This document shows, one piece after another, positions 17,008 to 25,682 of a DNA stretch of 64,000 bases (the first letter of the stretch is position 1; the number at the start of each line of letters is the position of its first letter). The notes beneath the pieces are model-generated. The model saw nothing but the letters and a program-made list of their open reading frames with translations, did no database searches and was not told the origin of the DNA. The position numbers were made by a program, and so were the translations under genes. This stretch comes from Bacillota bacterium (lineage in GTDB: Bacteria > Bacillota > Clostridia > Lachnospirales > Lachnospiraceae): assembly GCA_023398375.1 (NCBI GenBank), contig JAEWSH010000133.1, positions 282,256-346,255 on the forward strand, read 5' to 3'.

Positions 17008-17970
17008 ATGGTATATGATTGTTTTCAATTCTTTAATGAACTGGATATCCTGAAATTAAGATTGCATGTGATGGCACCGGTGGTCGACAGGTTCGTGATC
17101 AGTGAAGCGACCGAGACTTTTTCTGGTATGAAAAAGCCATTGTATTACGAAGAGAATAAAGAAATGTTTGCGGAATTTGCAGATAAGATCATTCACGTAG
17201 TGGTAGAAGATACGCCGGAAGGCGATACACATGATCGGGATACCTTTCAAAAGAATGCAGTTGGAAGGGGACTGACGGACTGTAAAGATGACGATATTGT
17301 CATTTTTAGTGATCTGGATGAGATCCCTAATCCTGAGAAAGTAAAACAGGTGATAGAAACAATCCTGAAAAATAAAGAAGATGCACAGAATAAAGTGTAT
17401 CACATGGCACAGCGTTTATTTTATTGTTATCTGAATATGGAGGAAGTCTCCGGAAAACTTCTGGCATACTGTGGAGAGTTCGAAGGTGTGGAACGAAAAC
17501 AATGGCTTGGCACCAAGATATGCAGGTATGCTGTTGCAAAGACAATGCCGCTTGGCGAACTGAGATGGCCAAAGTGCAAGGAATTCGGTGTCCGTGTAGC
17601 AGACGGGGGATGGCATTTTGGGTATATGGGTGGAAGTAAAGAAGCTGATGTTCGGAAGAGAGTAGCAGAAAAAGTGCGTTCAGCAGCACATCAGGAATAT
17701 AATAATAAGGCAGTCCTGTCAGAAGTTGACGATAAGATAAGAGATGGGGAAGATATCTTTGGAAGAGATGCCTGTTTTGTACAGACAAAGATTGACGACA
17801 CGTATCCGGAATATCTGAGGGAGCATCAGAAGGAATATGCACATCTTATGAAACAGGAAGAATCGAAGGGGACGATCGTAAGGCGCCATGTCCGCAGGAA
17901 ATGCCGTAATGCATACCGTACAGCAATTACTAGGCTGAAGAGGGCAGTGAAGCGTATCCTTCATATATAA
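17008..17970 (+). CDS. GT17-family glycosyltransferase
   Basis: Protein of 320 residues starting MVYDCFQFFNELDILKLRLH, a strong hallmark of family GT17 (relatives of animal beta-1,4-mannosyl-glycoprotein GlcNAc transferase III). VVDRFVISEATETFSG, FSDLDEIPNPEK (a DxD-like metal site near residue 95) and GGWHFGYMGG are further family blocks. The basic C-terminal tail (RRHVRRKCRN and onward) may help membrane association. In bacteria these proteins occur in capsule and exopolysaccharide loci; transfer of an N-acetylhexosamine is a reasonable but unproven guess. Confidence 0.87.
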   Translation: MVYDCFQFFNELDILKLRLHVMAPVVDRFVISEATETFSGMKKPLYYEENKEMFAEFADKIIHVVVEDTPEGDTHDRDTFQKNAVGRGLTDCKDDDIVIFSDLDEIPNPEKVKQVIETILKNKEDAQNKVYHMAQRLFYCYLNMEEVSGKLLAYCGEFEGVERKQWLGTKICRYAVAKTMPLGELRWPKCKEFGVRVADGGWHFGYMGGSKEADVRKRVAEKVRSAAHQEYNNKAVLSEVDDKIRDGEDIFGRDACFVQTKIDDTYPEYLREHQKEYAHLMKQEESKGTIVRRHVRRKCRNAYRTAITRLKRAVKRILHI

Positions 17971-18051
17971 AAATATAAGAAGCAATTTTGATTGGGGATC
18001 GGCCGAACAAGGAAGAAAGCATGAATTTGAATAAAGATATTGGAGCAGGAT

Positions 18052-18948
18052 ATGAAAGAGAGAGGAAAGGTATCCATTTGTATTCCGACCTATAACAATG
18101 CTGCAGAAGTAAAGCAGCTGGTGGAATCCATAAGGGAACAGACCTATACGAATATTGAAGTGAATATTACCGATGATTCCACCGATATGCAGATCGAAGA
18201 ACTGATGGCACAATATGCGGATGACAGGATCAGATATGTACATAACAAGCAGAAGCTGGGTCATATCTATAACTGGAATGCTGCGATCAGGATGGCAACA
18301 GGTCAATATATTAAGATCATGTTCAGTGATGATTGGTTCACGTATGCAGACAGCCTGGAACGATATGTGAGGTTACTTGAGGAGCAGCCGGAAGCTGATT
18401 TTGCATTTTCTTCCAGCATGCAGGTCTCTGACAGCAGTTCTTATGAAAGAAAGATATCGGAAGAATTCATTACGAGCCTGACAAGTGATTACACCAGAAT
18501 CTTTCGGGGCAATCAGGCTGGTGCGCCGAGCGGTACGATATACCGGAATAACGGGATCCTGTTTGATGAGAAGAGCAACTGGGCATCTGATCTTGAGCTG
18601 TATCTGCATCTGCTAAGTGTGAACCCGAGATTTGCTTATACACATGATCCGCTCATTTCCATCGGATTACATGGAGAACAGTATACGCATATGTTTTCCG
18701 AAAAGGATGACAGAATTTTCTATGATTATCTGTTTCTGTATGAGAAGTATAGATTACAGGAAAATCAGGAATGCAGACAATTTTTCTTTGATGAATATAT
18801 CATGAAATTTGATAAAGGGATGAAGATGGCAATGCGCTGCGGACATACCCCGCTGGAATACTGGAGGGGGAGGATCCCTTATTTGTGGCAGAACAAAGTA
18901 GTCGATTATTGGAAGGCACTTGTCAGAAAGCTGAACAAGAAGGGATAG
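18052..18948 (+). CDS. GT2-family glycosyltransferase
   Basis: GT-A enzyme of 298 residues. The ATG at 18052 is chosen because GGAG at 18042-18045 lies six bases upstream; the open frame begins at an upstream TTG. Motifs: VSICIPTYNNAAEVKQLVES at the N-terminus, ITDDSTD near residue 43 for nucleotide binding, IMFSDDWF near residue 90 as metal site, and a C-terminal helical tail. Likely cytoplasmic addition of one sugar to the repeat unit; donor unknown. Its position directly before the polymerase gene supports a role in the same unit. Confidence 0.9.
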   Translation: MKERGKVSICIPTYNNAAEVKQLVESIREQTYTNIEVNITDDSTDMQIEELMAQYADDRIRYVHNKQKLGHIYNWNAAIRMATGQYIKIMFSDDWFTYADSLERYVRLLEEQPEADFAFSSSMQVSDSSSYERKISEEFITSLTSDYTRIFRGNQAGAPSGTIYRNNGILFDEKSNWASDLELYLHLLSVNPRFAYTHDPLISIGLHGEQYTHMFSEKDDRIFYDYLFLYEKYRLQENQECRQFFFDEYIMKFDKGMKMAMRCGHTPLEYWRGRIPYLWQNKVVDYWKALVRKLNKKG

Positions 18949-18983
18949 CGGTCATGCAGGTGAGAAAATAAGAGGAATTGCGA

Positions 18984-20171
18984 ATGAAATTTTTAAAAAA
19001 TAAAGGAAATATCATTAATTGCTTTTTCTATATCGGGTTCCTGACCGAAATCATGATCGTTCTGATCGATAAAAGTGCTTATATCAATCCGATAGAAGGA
19101 ACCATGTTCCGTATCGCATTTTTACTATTTGGGTTGAAGGTACTATTTACGCGGTATAGCAGGAAAGAATGGCTTCTTATCATTGGGTTCTGTGTGTTGG
19201 GAGTAGTCTCTTATCTGTATGCGGACAGGGATGAGGTACTGCGTATCGTCATGTTCGTGGCAGCATCCAAGAATATTTCACTGCGGAAGATGATGGCGAT
19301 AACGTTCTATACCGTACTGACCGGAATCCTATTGCTGATGCTGCTTGCAGTAATGGGCGTATTTGGGACCATGACACTGGATGTCGATTACGGAAGAGGC
19401 GGAGTCGAATCCAGATATTGTATCGGATTAGGGCATCCGAATGCACTGCATTGCATGATATTTACCACCCTGCTGCTGGGCATGTATTTATATCTTGAAA
19501 AGATGAAATGGAATGTATTTCTCCTATTATTTTTGGGAAATATCGGATTATACACGTTGACCACTTCTAAAACGGGACTGCTGATCATAACAGCCACATT
19601 ATGTGTGGGATTGCTGATCCGCTATGGAAGAGGTGTCCGGGACAGCCGATGGTTCTATCGGGCGGGAATCACAGTTTTTACCGCATCGGTCCTATTTACA
19701 CTTGTGATGGCAAGATTCGGGTATACACAGGGACCTTTCAGAGGGCTGGATATCTTATTGAATAACCGTATCAGCTATGCGATTCTCTGGGGCGGCATGT
19801 ATAAATGGAATCTTTTTGGACATCCGGCGCTAGTGGAGACAGATTATTTTGATATGGGACTGAGCCGCCTGTTTTACTGGTATGGTTATATACCGGCTGC
19901 AGTATATTTGCTGGTAAATTTATTTATGTTATTCTATTTTTATAAAAAGAAAGATGCCAATGCGGTCCTGCTGATCATTATGTTAACTGGCTATACAACA
20001 GTAGAAGCGCATATTATATCGGTGTATCTTGCAAGAAATTATATCCTGTTATTATTGATCGGTACATGGAGCCGGATCTTTCATGTGACAGGACCGCAGG
20101 AAGACTATATTTGGGAAGTACTATGGAAGATATTGTCTGGTAGGATTAAGGTGTCAAAAGCTTATCACTGA
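18984..20171 (+). CDS. Wzy-like polysaccharide polymerase (multi-pass membrane protein)
   Basis: Protein of 395 residues with about ten to eleven hydrophobic segments and a larger loop in the second half, the usual shape of O-antigen/capsule polymerases. The GRGGVESRYCIGLGHPNALH segment before a hydrophobic stretch resembles the conserved loop of Wzy/O-antigen-ligase-like proteins. The start is ATG 18984, preceded by GAGGAA. The last six codons (V-S-K-A-Y-H-stop) lie inside the MITE-like element, so the natural C-terminus was altered by that insertion. A polymerase role is inferred from topology and position beside the initiating transferase gene. Confidence 0.75.
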   Translation: MKFLKNKGNIINCFFYIGFLTEIMIVLIDKSAYINPIEGTMFRIAFLLFGLKVLFTRYSRKEWLLIIGFCVLGVVSYLYADRDEVLRIVMFVAASKNISLRKMMAITFYTVLTGILLLMLLAVMGVFGTMTLDVDYGRGGVESRYCIGLGHPNALHCMIFTTLLLGMYLYLEKMKWNVFLLLFLGNIGLYTLTTSKTGLLIITATLCVGLLIRYGRGVRDSRWFYRAGITVFTASVLFTLVMARFGYTQGPFRGLDILLNNRISYAILWGGMYKWNLFGHPALVETDYFDMGLSRLFYWYGYIPAAVYLLVNLFMLFYFYKKKDANAVLLIIMLTGYTTVEAHIISVYLARNYILLLLIGTWSRIFHVTGPQEDYIWEVLWKILSGRIKVSKAYH

Positions 20172-20258
20172 ACTTGGCTTCGTCAATTTGCACATATACT
20201 TGCAAAACAAAAATTGTGCAAATTCACGAATTCAAATATATAAACAAGCTTTTGACAC
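20151..20258. mobile_element. MITE-like palindromic element, copy 4 (complete, 108 bp)
   Basis: The cleanest copy. Terminal repeats GTGTCAAAAGCTT (20151-20163) and AAGCTTTTGACAC (20246-20258) are perfect inverses. Inner arms GAACTTGGCTTCGTCAATTT and GTGCAAATTCACGAATTC pair imperfectly around a short A-rich loop. Flanking GGATT (20143-20147) and AATCC (20262-20266) extend the symmetry. The left end supplies the last codons and stop of the polymerase gene. No transposase gene or obvious direct target duplication is visible. Confidence 0.82.
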
Positions 20259-20280
20259 TCGAATCCTGGTAGAATAGAAA
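20252..20280 (+). promoter_or_regulatory. Possible outward promoter at the element's right end
   Basis: TTGACA (20252-20257) in the right terminal repeat is followed, 17 bases on, by TAGAAA (20275-20280), a weak -10 match. It would read toward the initiating transferase gene starting at 20335. It has the same arrangement as the stronger candidate at 11557-11585. Confidence 0.35.
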
Positions 20281-20334
20281 AAGAAATAATTGGCAGGTAG
20301 ATACGCAAAAAGCTGCGTAGAAATGAGGAAAGCA

Positions 20335-21756
20335 ATGAATCAATATAATCAGAGAAATAGAATCGTAGAGTTATATTGTCTGTTAGCAGCAGATCTTTTA
20401 TCTATTGTCATATCATATGCATTGGCGGTATTGATTCGTTTTGGGTCTCTGCAGTCTTTATGGAGAGGTGAGATTCATTTATTGGTATGCCTTTGCTTTT
20501 TGCTGTTCAGTACCATATTCAGTCTGCTTCTTGATTGGAACAGAGGATTTATCAAAAGAGGGTATTTCATTGAATTCACCACGGTTTTAAAATATGACGG
20601 CATTATGGTCGCTTCTATAGGATTTATACTATTTCTGACGAAACAGGCTGAATTTTTGTCGAGGCTTACGATTGGGTACTTTTTCCTGATCAATCTTATT
20701 CTGACATATGTGTCACATACTGTTGTGAAGAAGTTGCTGATTGAATATCTGAAAAGCGAGCATTGCAAGGTTCAGATCATTATAATCACAGAAGAAGAGA
20801 ATGCGGAAGATACGATTCTGCATTTACAAAAAGCCCTTCCGATCAATTATGAGATATCGGCGATCGCATTGCTGAATACAGACAGGGCAGGAGATAAGAT
20901 ATCTGATATTCCTGTTGTGGCAAATAAGGGAAATCTTATGGAAGTAGCGAGACAATTACCCTTGGATGAAGTGTTCATACGTTTAGAAAAAGAGCCTAAT
21001 GCCAAGATACGCGAAATCATCCAGGACTGTGAAGAGATGGGGATCATCTGCCATTATAGCATGGATATCATGGATTGGAATGCAAGAGAGAGACATATAG
21101 GAAAATTCGGAGAATATACAGTAGTTACATATTCGATCTATAATATAGACTATAGAAGAAGAATGATCAAGAGAGGCATGGATATCGCGGGTAGCATTAT
21201 GGGACTCTGTATTACGGCAATTGTAACACCTTTTGTTGCAGCTGCAATCAGGATCGAATCCAAAGGACCTATCTTCTTTTCCCAGACAAGGATCGGAAAG
21301 AATGGAAGACGATTCAGCATTTATAAATTCCGATCCATGTATATCGATGCGGAAGAGCGGAAGAAAGAGCTGCAGACCAGAAATGAAATGAAAGGTCTGA
21401 TGTTCAAAATGGAAAATGATCCGCGTATCACAAGAGTTGGAAAATTCTTACGTAAGACAAGTATTGATGAATTACCGCAGTTCTATAATATCTTAAGAGG
21501 TGATATGAGCCTGGTGGGAACCAGACCCCCGACCGTGGATGAGTTCGAGAAGTATAATATCCATTACCGCAGGCGCCTCAGCATGACTCCGGGACTTACC
21601 GGTCTGTGGCAGGTAAGCGGCAGGAGCAACATAGAAGATTTTGATGATGTGGTAAAATATGATCTGGAATACATTGATAAATGGTCCCTGAGCCTGGACG
21701 TGAAGATTTTATTACAGACGCTGGTCGTCGTATTTGCAGGCAAAGGTTCCAGATAA
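20335..21756 (+). CDS. Polyprenyl-phosphate sugar phosphotransferase (WbaP/CpsE-type initiating transferase)
   Basis: The start is ATG 20335, with GAGGAA at 20325-20330; the open frame runs further upstream without support. The 473 residues comprise four N-terminal membrane helices (about 10-130), a soluble Rossmann-like middle (about 145-260), a further hydrophobic segment near residue 285, and the catalytic bacterial-sugar-transferase domain. The latter has the diagnostic KFRSM, SIDELPQFYNILRGDMSLVG and GLTGLWQVSGRS blocks. These enzymes move a sugar-1-phosphate (often Glc or Gal in this layout) from UDP-sugar to undecaprenyl phosphate, the first step of repeat-unit assembly. Its presence mid-locus is unusual and coincides with a mobile-element promoter. 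Confidence 0.94.
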   Translation: MNQYNQRNRIVELYCLLAADLLSIVISYALAVLIRFGSLQSLWRGEIHLLVCLCFLLFSTIFSLLLDWNRGFIKRGYFIEFTTVLKYDGIMVASIGFILFLTKQAEFLSRLTIGYFFLINLILTYVSHTVVKKLLIEYLKSEHCKVQIIIITEEENAEDTILHLQKALPINYEISAIALLNTDRAGDKISDIPVVANKGNLMEVARQLPLDEVFIRLEKEPNAKIREIIQDCEEMGIICHYSMDIMDWNARERHIGKFGEYTVVTYSIYNIDYRRRMIKRGMDIAGSIMGLCITAIVTPFVAAAIRIESKGPIFFSQTRIGKNGRRFSIYKFRSMYIDAEERKKELQTRNEMKGLMFKMENDPRITRVGKFLRKTSIDELPQFYNILRGDMSLVGTRPPTVDEFEKYNIHYRRRLSMTPGLTGLWQVSGRSNIEDFDDVVKYDLEYIDKWSLSLDVKILLQTLVVVFAGKGSR

Positions 21757-21780
21757 CAAGCCGTTAGGAGGAGGATGAAG

Positions 21781-23280
21781 ATGCCTCAGAAAAAATTTGA
21801 TTTATCCATTACGCAGTTACAGAAAATAAAAGAAACAATGCTGTTAGTATTTTTTACGGTTTTCTTTCTTTCGATTAATGCGATCCGAATCTTCAATGAT
21901 TCTATCTCGGGAGATGAAGGATTCTCCATTATGCTGGTGAAAGATTCCGTAGCTGGAATGATACAGGCGACGGCTGCAGATGTGCATCCACCGCTCTATT
22001 ATCTGATCTTTAAGGCATTTGCCATGATGATTGGGACAAGTGCTGCAGCAGGCAGAATCGTGACATTTACGGCAATTATACTTACCATGATACTTGCCAA
22101 TACCTATATCAGAAAACGGTTCGGTGTCTATGCGGCGGCTTTTTTTATCATCCTGCTTACCTTTAATGTCACTGGGATCGAGATGATCGTTGAGGCACGT
22201 ATGTATACATGGGCAATGCTGTTCGTCACACTGACGGCATTATCCGGATATGAACTGATGAGAGAGCAGAATCTGTGGAAATGGCTGGGACTTCTGGTAT
22301 TCGGTCTGGCAGCAGGATATACACATTATTATGCATTGATCATGGTTGCCATCATTTACCTTGTAACATTTGCAGTATTGATCATTCGTGACAGGAAGAA
22401 TCTGCTTTTTTGTTTCTTGTGTGGGATTGGTGCAGTGATCGGTTATTTTCCCTGGTTATTGATATTGCTAAAGCAATTTGGAACGGTCTCAGATAATTAC
22501 TGGATTCATAGCATCGAATTAAAAGAATGGATCCGTTATATATTCGGTCATGACAGGTTCGGTAAGCTGCTCCGTATTATTTTAGCCGTTGCAGGATTTC
22601 TGTATCTGATCAGCAGAGACGGTCTGACAATTACCCATAATATCAGTCTAAAGAAGACAGGAGCAGACAAGGCTTTTATGCGTTTTGACTGGGACAAGGT
22701 ACCGGAAGAAGAGAAGAATGAGCGCCTGCTGGTGCTTATATGCGGAGCTACCGTAGTGGGTACACTTGCAGTCGCTACGATCGTGTCTTATCTGGTGAGG
22801 CCGTTATATGTAGAGAGATATCTCTATTCGGCGTATGGATTGATCGCTTTGGCGTTTGGTATTTCCTTTGCGAATGTCAGCAGGAAGAAACTATATTCCT
22901 GGCTGTTGATCGTTGCGATTCTCATAACAGGTGCGAACAGTTTCAGGGGTATTTACCTTACAGAACAGGCATACATGACAGAAGACTCCAAGGCATTTTT
23001 TAAAGAGCATCTCGAACCGGGGGATGTGTTCGTGACAGATAACAGTCAATTGTCATGGACCGTACTGGCTTATTATTTTCCGGATATCAAAAATTATGCG
23101 CTAGGAGAATTTGATTTTTTTACACAGGAATATCATACGGTATGGTATTTGTCCGAAAAACCGGAGCTGGATGAACGAATTACAGCATATGAAGCACAGG
23201 GATTGCAGGTAACGCATGTATGTGATTCCGGAATCGGCAGATATCCATATTATTTATATAAAATAGTGAAGAATGATTAA
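21781..23280 (+). CDS. GT-C type membrane glycosyltransferase (GT39/PMT-like)
   Basis: Polytopic protein of 499 residues; ATG 21781 is nine bases after AGGAGG, which makes it a better start than ATG 21775. The first outside loop has ISGDEGFSIM with Asp45-Glu46 as the likely catalytic acidic pair, followed by DVHPPLYYLIFKAF, a typical second loop motif of GT39/GT83-like enzymes. About ten hydrophobic segments precede a short soluble C-terminus (about residues 400-499). It should transfer a sugar from a polyprenyl-phosphate donor on the outer face. It is distinct from, but has the same plan as, the protein at 14618. Confidence 0.85.
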   Translation: MPQKKFDLSITQLQKIKETMLLVFFTVFFLSINAIRIFNDSISGDEGFSIMLVKDSVAGMIQATAADVHPPLYYLIFKAFAMMIGTSAAAGRIVTFTAIILTMILANTYIRKRFGVYAAAFFIILLTFNVTGIEMIVEARMYTWAMLFVTLTALSGYELMREQNLWKWLGLLVFGLAAGYTHYYALIMVAIIYLVTFAVLIIRDRKNLLFCFLCGIGAVIGYFPWLLILLKQFGTVSDNYWIHSIELKEWIRYIFGHDRFGKLLRIILAVAGFLYLISRDGLTITHNISLKKTGADKAFMRFDWDKVPEEEKNERLLVLICGATVVGTLAVATIVSYLVRPLYVERYLYSAYGLIALAFGISFANVSRKKLYSWLLIVAILITGANSFRGIYLTEQAYMTEDSKAFFKEHLEPGDVFVTDNSQLSWTVLAYYFPDIKNYALGEFDFFTQEYHTVWYLSEKPELDERITAYEAQGLQVTHVCDSGIGRYPYYLYKIVKND

Positions 23281-23319
23281 GAATTGTGTTTTATGGATAG
23301 AAATTGAGGTAATAAATAT

Positions 23320-24447
23320 ATGAAGATAGCGATGATCGGACATAAGCGGATTCCTTCCAGAGAAGGCGGTATTGAAATCGTGGTGGAAGAACTTGCTTCC
23401 AGAATGGCAGCATGCGGGCACGATGTGACAGTATATAATCGTGGTGGTCATCATGTGGCTGGAAAAGAAAATGATATCGGGCATCAGGCAAAGACATACA
23501 GGGGGATTCATATGGTCACAATACCCACTGTCAATAAAAAATCGCTGAATGCCATTGTGTATGCGACACTTGCTACGATTCGGGCTGTATGCAGCCATTT
23601 TGATGTCATTCACTATCATGCAGAAGGCTCCTGCGCATTATTATGGTTGCCGCATCTATTGGGAATCCGGACAGTTGCCACGATCCACGGGCTTGACTGG
23701 CAGCGCTCCAAATGGGGTGGATTTGCCACGAGATTTCTGTTATTCGGAGAAAAAATAGCTGTAAAATATGCAGATGAGATCATCGTATTGTCTCAAAATG
23801 TGCAACAGTATTTTCTGGATACCTATCATAGAAAGACGCGTTTGATTCCGAACGGCATTACCATACCGGAATCAAAGACGGCAGATAAGATCAGTCAGCA
23901 GTATGGATTGAAAACAAACGAATATATTCTATTCCTGGCTAGAATCGTTCCGGAAAAGGGACTTCATTATCTGATCGAGGCTTACCGCGGCCTGGAAACG
24001 GATATGCCGCTCGTCATAGCAGGCGGCAGCAGTCATTCCGATGACTATAGGAACAGGATACGCCAACTAGCAGCCGAAGATCAAAGAATCATCATGACCG
24101 GATTCGTGCAGGGACAGTTATTGGAAGAACTGTACAGCAACTGCTACCTGTATGTCCTGCCGAGTGACGTGGAAGGTATGCCGCTCAGCCTACTGGAAGC
24201 AATCAGCTTCGGAAGGATGTGCCTTTGCAGTGATATTCCTGAAAATAAAGAAACAGCAGGAGAACAGGCAGAGTATTTTGAGCACTCTGACGTGGAAGCG
24301 TTAAAAGATGCACTTCAAAATATATTGTACAACACAGAGTTGCGGCAAAATGGGAATGATGAAAAACACGTAAGATCCAGACAGGAATTTGTAAGAATTC
24401 TTTATGACTGGGAAAAAGTAGTAGAGCAGACAATGGAGTTATACTAA
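23320..24447 (+). CDS. GT4-family glycosyltransferase with DUF1972-type N-terminus (rhamnosyltransferase-like)
   Basis: Protein of 375 residues. The N-terminal block (MKIAMIGHKRIPSREGGIEI, then VIHYHAEGSCALLWLPHLLG and TIHGLDWQRSKWG) matches DUF1972-containing GT4 proteins such as the Cps2T-type beta-1,4-rhamnosyltransferase. The C-terminal half has the GT4 nucleotide-sugar site, with GGSSHSDDY and DVEGMPLSLLEAISFG. Rhamnose transfer is suggested by family resemblance. No rml genes for dTDP-rhamnose occur in the window, so the donor would come from elsewhere. The next gene's ATG follows its stop immediately. Confidence 0.87.
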   Translation: MKIAMIGHKRIPSREGGIEIVVEELASRMAACGHDVTVYNRGGHHVAGKENDIGHQAKTYRGIHMVTIPTVNKKSLNAIVYATLATIRAVCSHFDVIHYHAEGSCALLWLPHLLGIRTVATIHGLDWQRSKWGGFATRFLLFGEKIAVKYADEIIVLSQNVQQYFLDTYHRKTRLIPNGITIPESKTADKISQQYGLKTNEYILFLARIVPEKGLHYLIEAYRGLETDMPLVIAGGSSHSDDYRNRIRQLAAEDQRIIMTGFVQGQLLEELYSNCYLYVLPSDVEGMPLSLLEAISFGRMCLCSDIPENKETAGEQAEYFEHSDVEALKDALQNILYNTELRQNGNDEKHVRSRQEFVRILYDWEKVVEQTMELY

Positions 24448-25677
24448 ATGAAAATATTAATGGTAAATAAATTTTTATATCCGAATGGCGGTTCCGAGAC
24501 GTATATCTTTAAAATAGGAGAATATCTGATATCGCAGGGACATGAGGTACAGTATTTTGGTATGGAGCATGAGGGACGGATCGTGGGAAACCACGCAGAA
24601 TGCTATACGAATAACCTGGATTTTCATACAGGGAAACTGCAGAAACTATACTATCCATTTCAGATCCTTTACTCTGTGGATGCCAAAAAAAAGATGTTTA
24701 CAGTTTTGAAGGATTTTGAGCCGGATGTGGTGCATCTGAATAATTTTAATTTTCAGCTTACGCCTTCCATCATTTATGCAGTAAAAGAGTATGAAAAAAA
24801 GCGGAACAAACATGTGAAGATCATTTTTACCGCACATGATTATCAGCTGATCTGTCCGAACCATATGCTGCTGGTTCCGGAAAAAAAGGAACTCTGCGAA
24901 CGATGTGTGAAAGGAGCCTTTGTAAATTGTACAACCCATAATTGCATCCATGGCTCTAAAATCAAGAGCCTGCTTGGCAGTATGGAAGGATATTTGTATT
25001 GGATACGAAAGACCTATCGATATATCGATACTGTGATATGTCCGAGCCTATTCATGAAAAAGAAGCTGGATGGGAATCCTGTTTTTAAGAACAAGACAAT
25101 AGCGTTACACAATTTTATAGATATTCCGGATACCGTTAAAGATAGGGAGGAGGTATCAGAAAACAGATCGGAAAATAACGGATATGTGCTGTATTTTGGA
25201 AGATATGCGGAAGAAAAAGGGATCCGTACATTACTCGAAGTGTGTAAAAGATGCAGTCATATTCCATTTCTGTTCGCTGGAAATGGTCCGTTGGAAGCGG
25301 CAGTGAATGAAGTGACGAATATTAAAAATGTTGGTTTTCAGACAGGCCCCGAGTTGGTGCACCTGATACGGAATGCAAAATTTGCAGTGATCCCATCAGA
25401 ATGGTATGAAAATTGTCCTTTTTCCGTCATGGAAGCACAGATGTACGGCACACCGGTCATCGGGGCTGATATCGGAGGAATTCCCGAATTGATACAGGAA
25501 GGGAAGACGGGTGAACTCTTTAAGCCAAAAGATGCCGTAGATTTACAGGAGAAGATAGAGGATTTGTGGAGGGATACAAAAAAATCTGAGCAGTATACTA
25601 AGAATTGTGGTAATATAACATTTGATACACTTGCAGTGTATTGTGAAAAATTAGTTAAGATATATAAACAGGAGTGA
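24448..25677 (+). CDS. GT4-family glycosyltransferase
   Basis: GT-B enzyme of 409 residues starting directly after the previous stop codon. N-terminal NKFLYPNGGSETYIFKIGEYL and the FTAHDYQLICPN strand are characteristic of a GT4 subgroup common in Clostridia. A cysteine-rich insert (CERCVKGAFVNCTTHNCIHG, about residues 151-170) could bind a metal. The C-terminal domain has YFGRYAEEKGIRTL, PSEWYENCPFSVMEAQMYG and an ADIGGIPELIQEG donor site. Sugar specificity is not predictable. It is translationally close-coupled to its neighbours. Confidence 0.9.
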   Translation: MKILMVNKFLYPNGGSETYIFKIGEYLISQGHEVQYFGMEHEGRIVGNHAECYTNNLDFHTGKLQKLYYPFQILYSVDAKKKMFTVLKDFEPDVVHLNNFNFQLTPSIIYAVKEYEKKRNKHVKIIFTAHDYQLICPNHMLLVPEKKELCERCVKGAFVNCTTHNCIHGSKIKSLLGSMEGYLYWIRKTYRYIDTVICPSLFMKKKLDGNPVFKNKTIALHNFIDIPDTVKDREEVSENRSENNGYVLYFGRYAEEKGIRTLLEVCKRCSHIPFLFAGNGPLEAAVNEVTNIKNVGFQTGPELVHLIRNAKFAVIPSEWYENCPFSVMEAQMYGTPVIGADIGGIPELIQEGKTGELFKPKDAVDLQEKIEDLWRDTKKSEQYTKNCGNITFDTLAVYCEKLVKIYKQE

Positions 25678-25682
25678 AAAAT

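Noticed and set aside
17327..18306. Minus-strand frames of 171 and 195 codons opposite GT17/GT2 genes
   Set aside because: Cys/His/Leu-rich shadow translations without ribosome sites; the + strand genes have clear motifs.
18984..20171. Wzx-type flippase
   Set aside because: The hydrophobic pattern has a large late loop and a GLGHPN-type segment of polymerase/ligase-like proteins, and lacks the even 12-14 helix pattern of Wzx.
9171..20258. CRISPR array
   Set aside because: The repeats are palindromic, few and kilobases apart, without regular spacers or cas genes.
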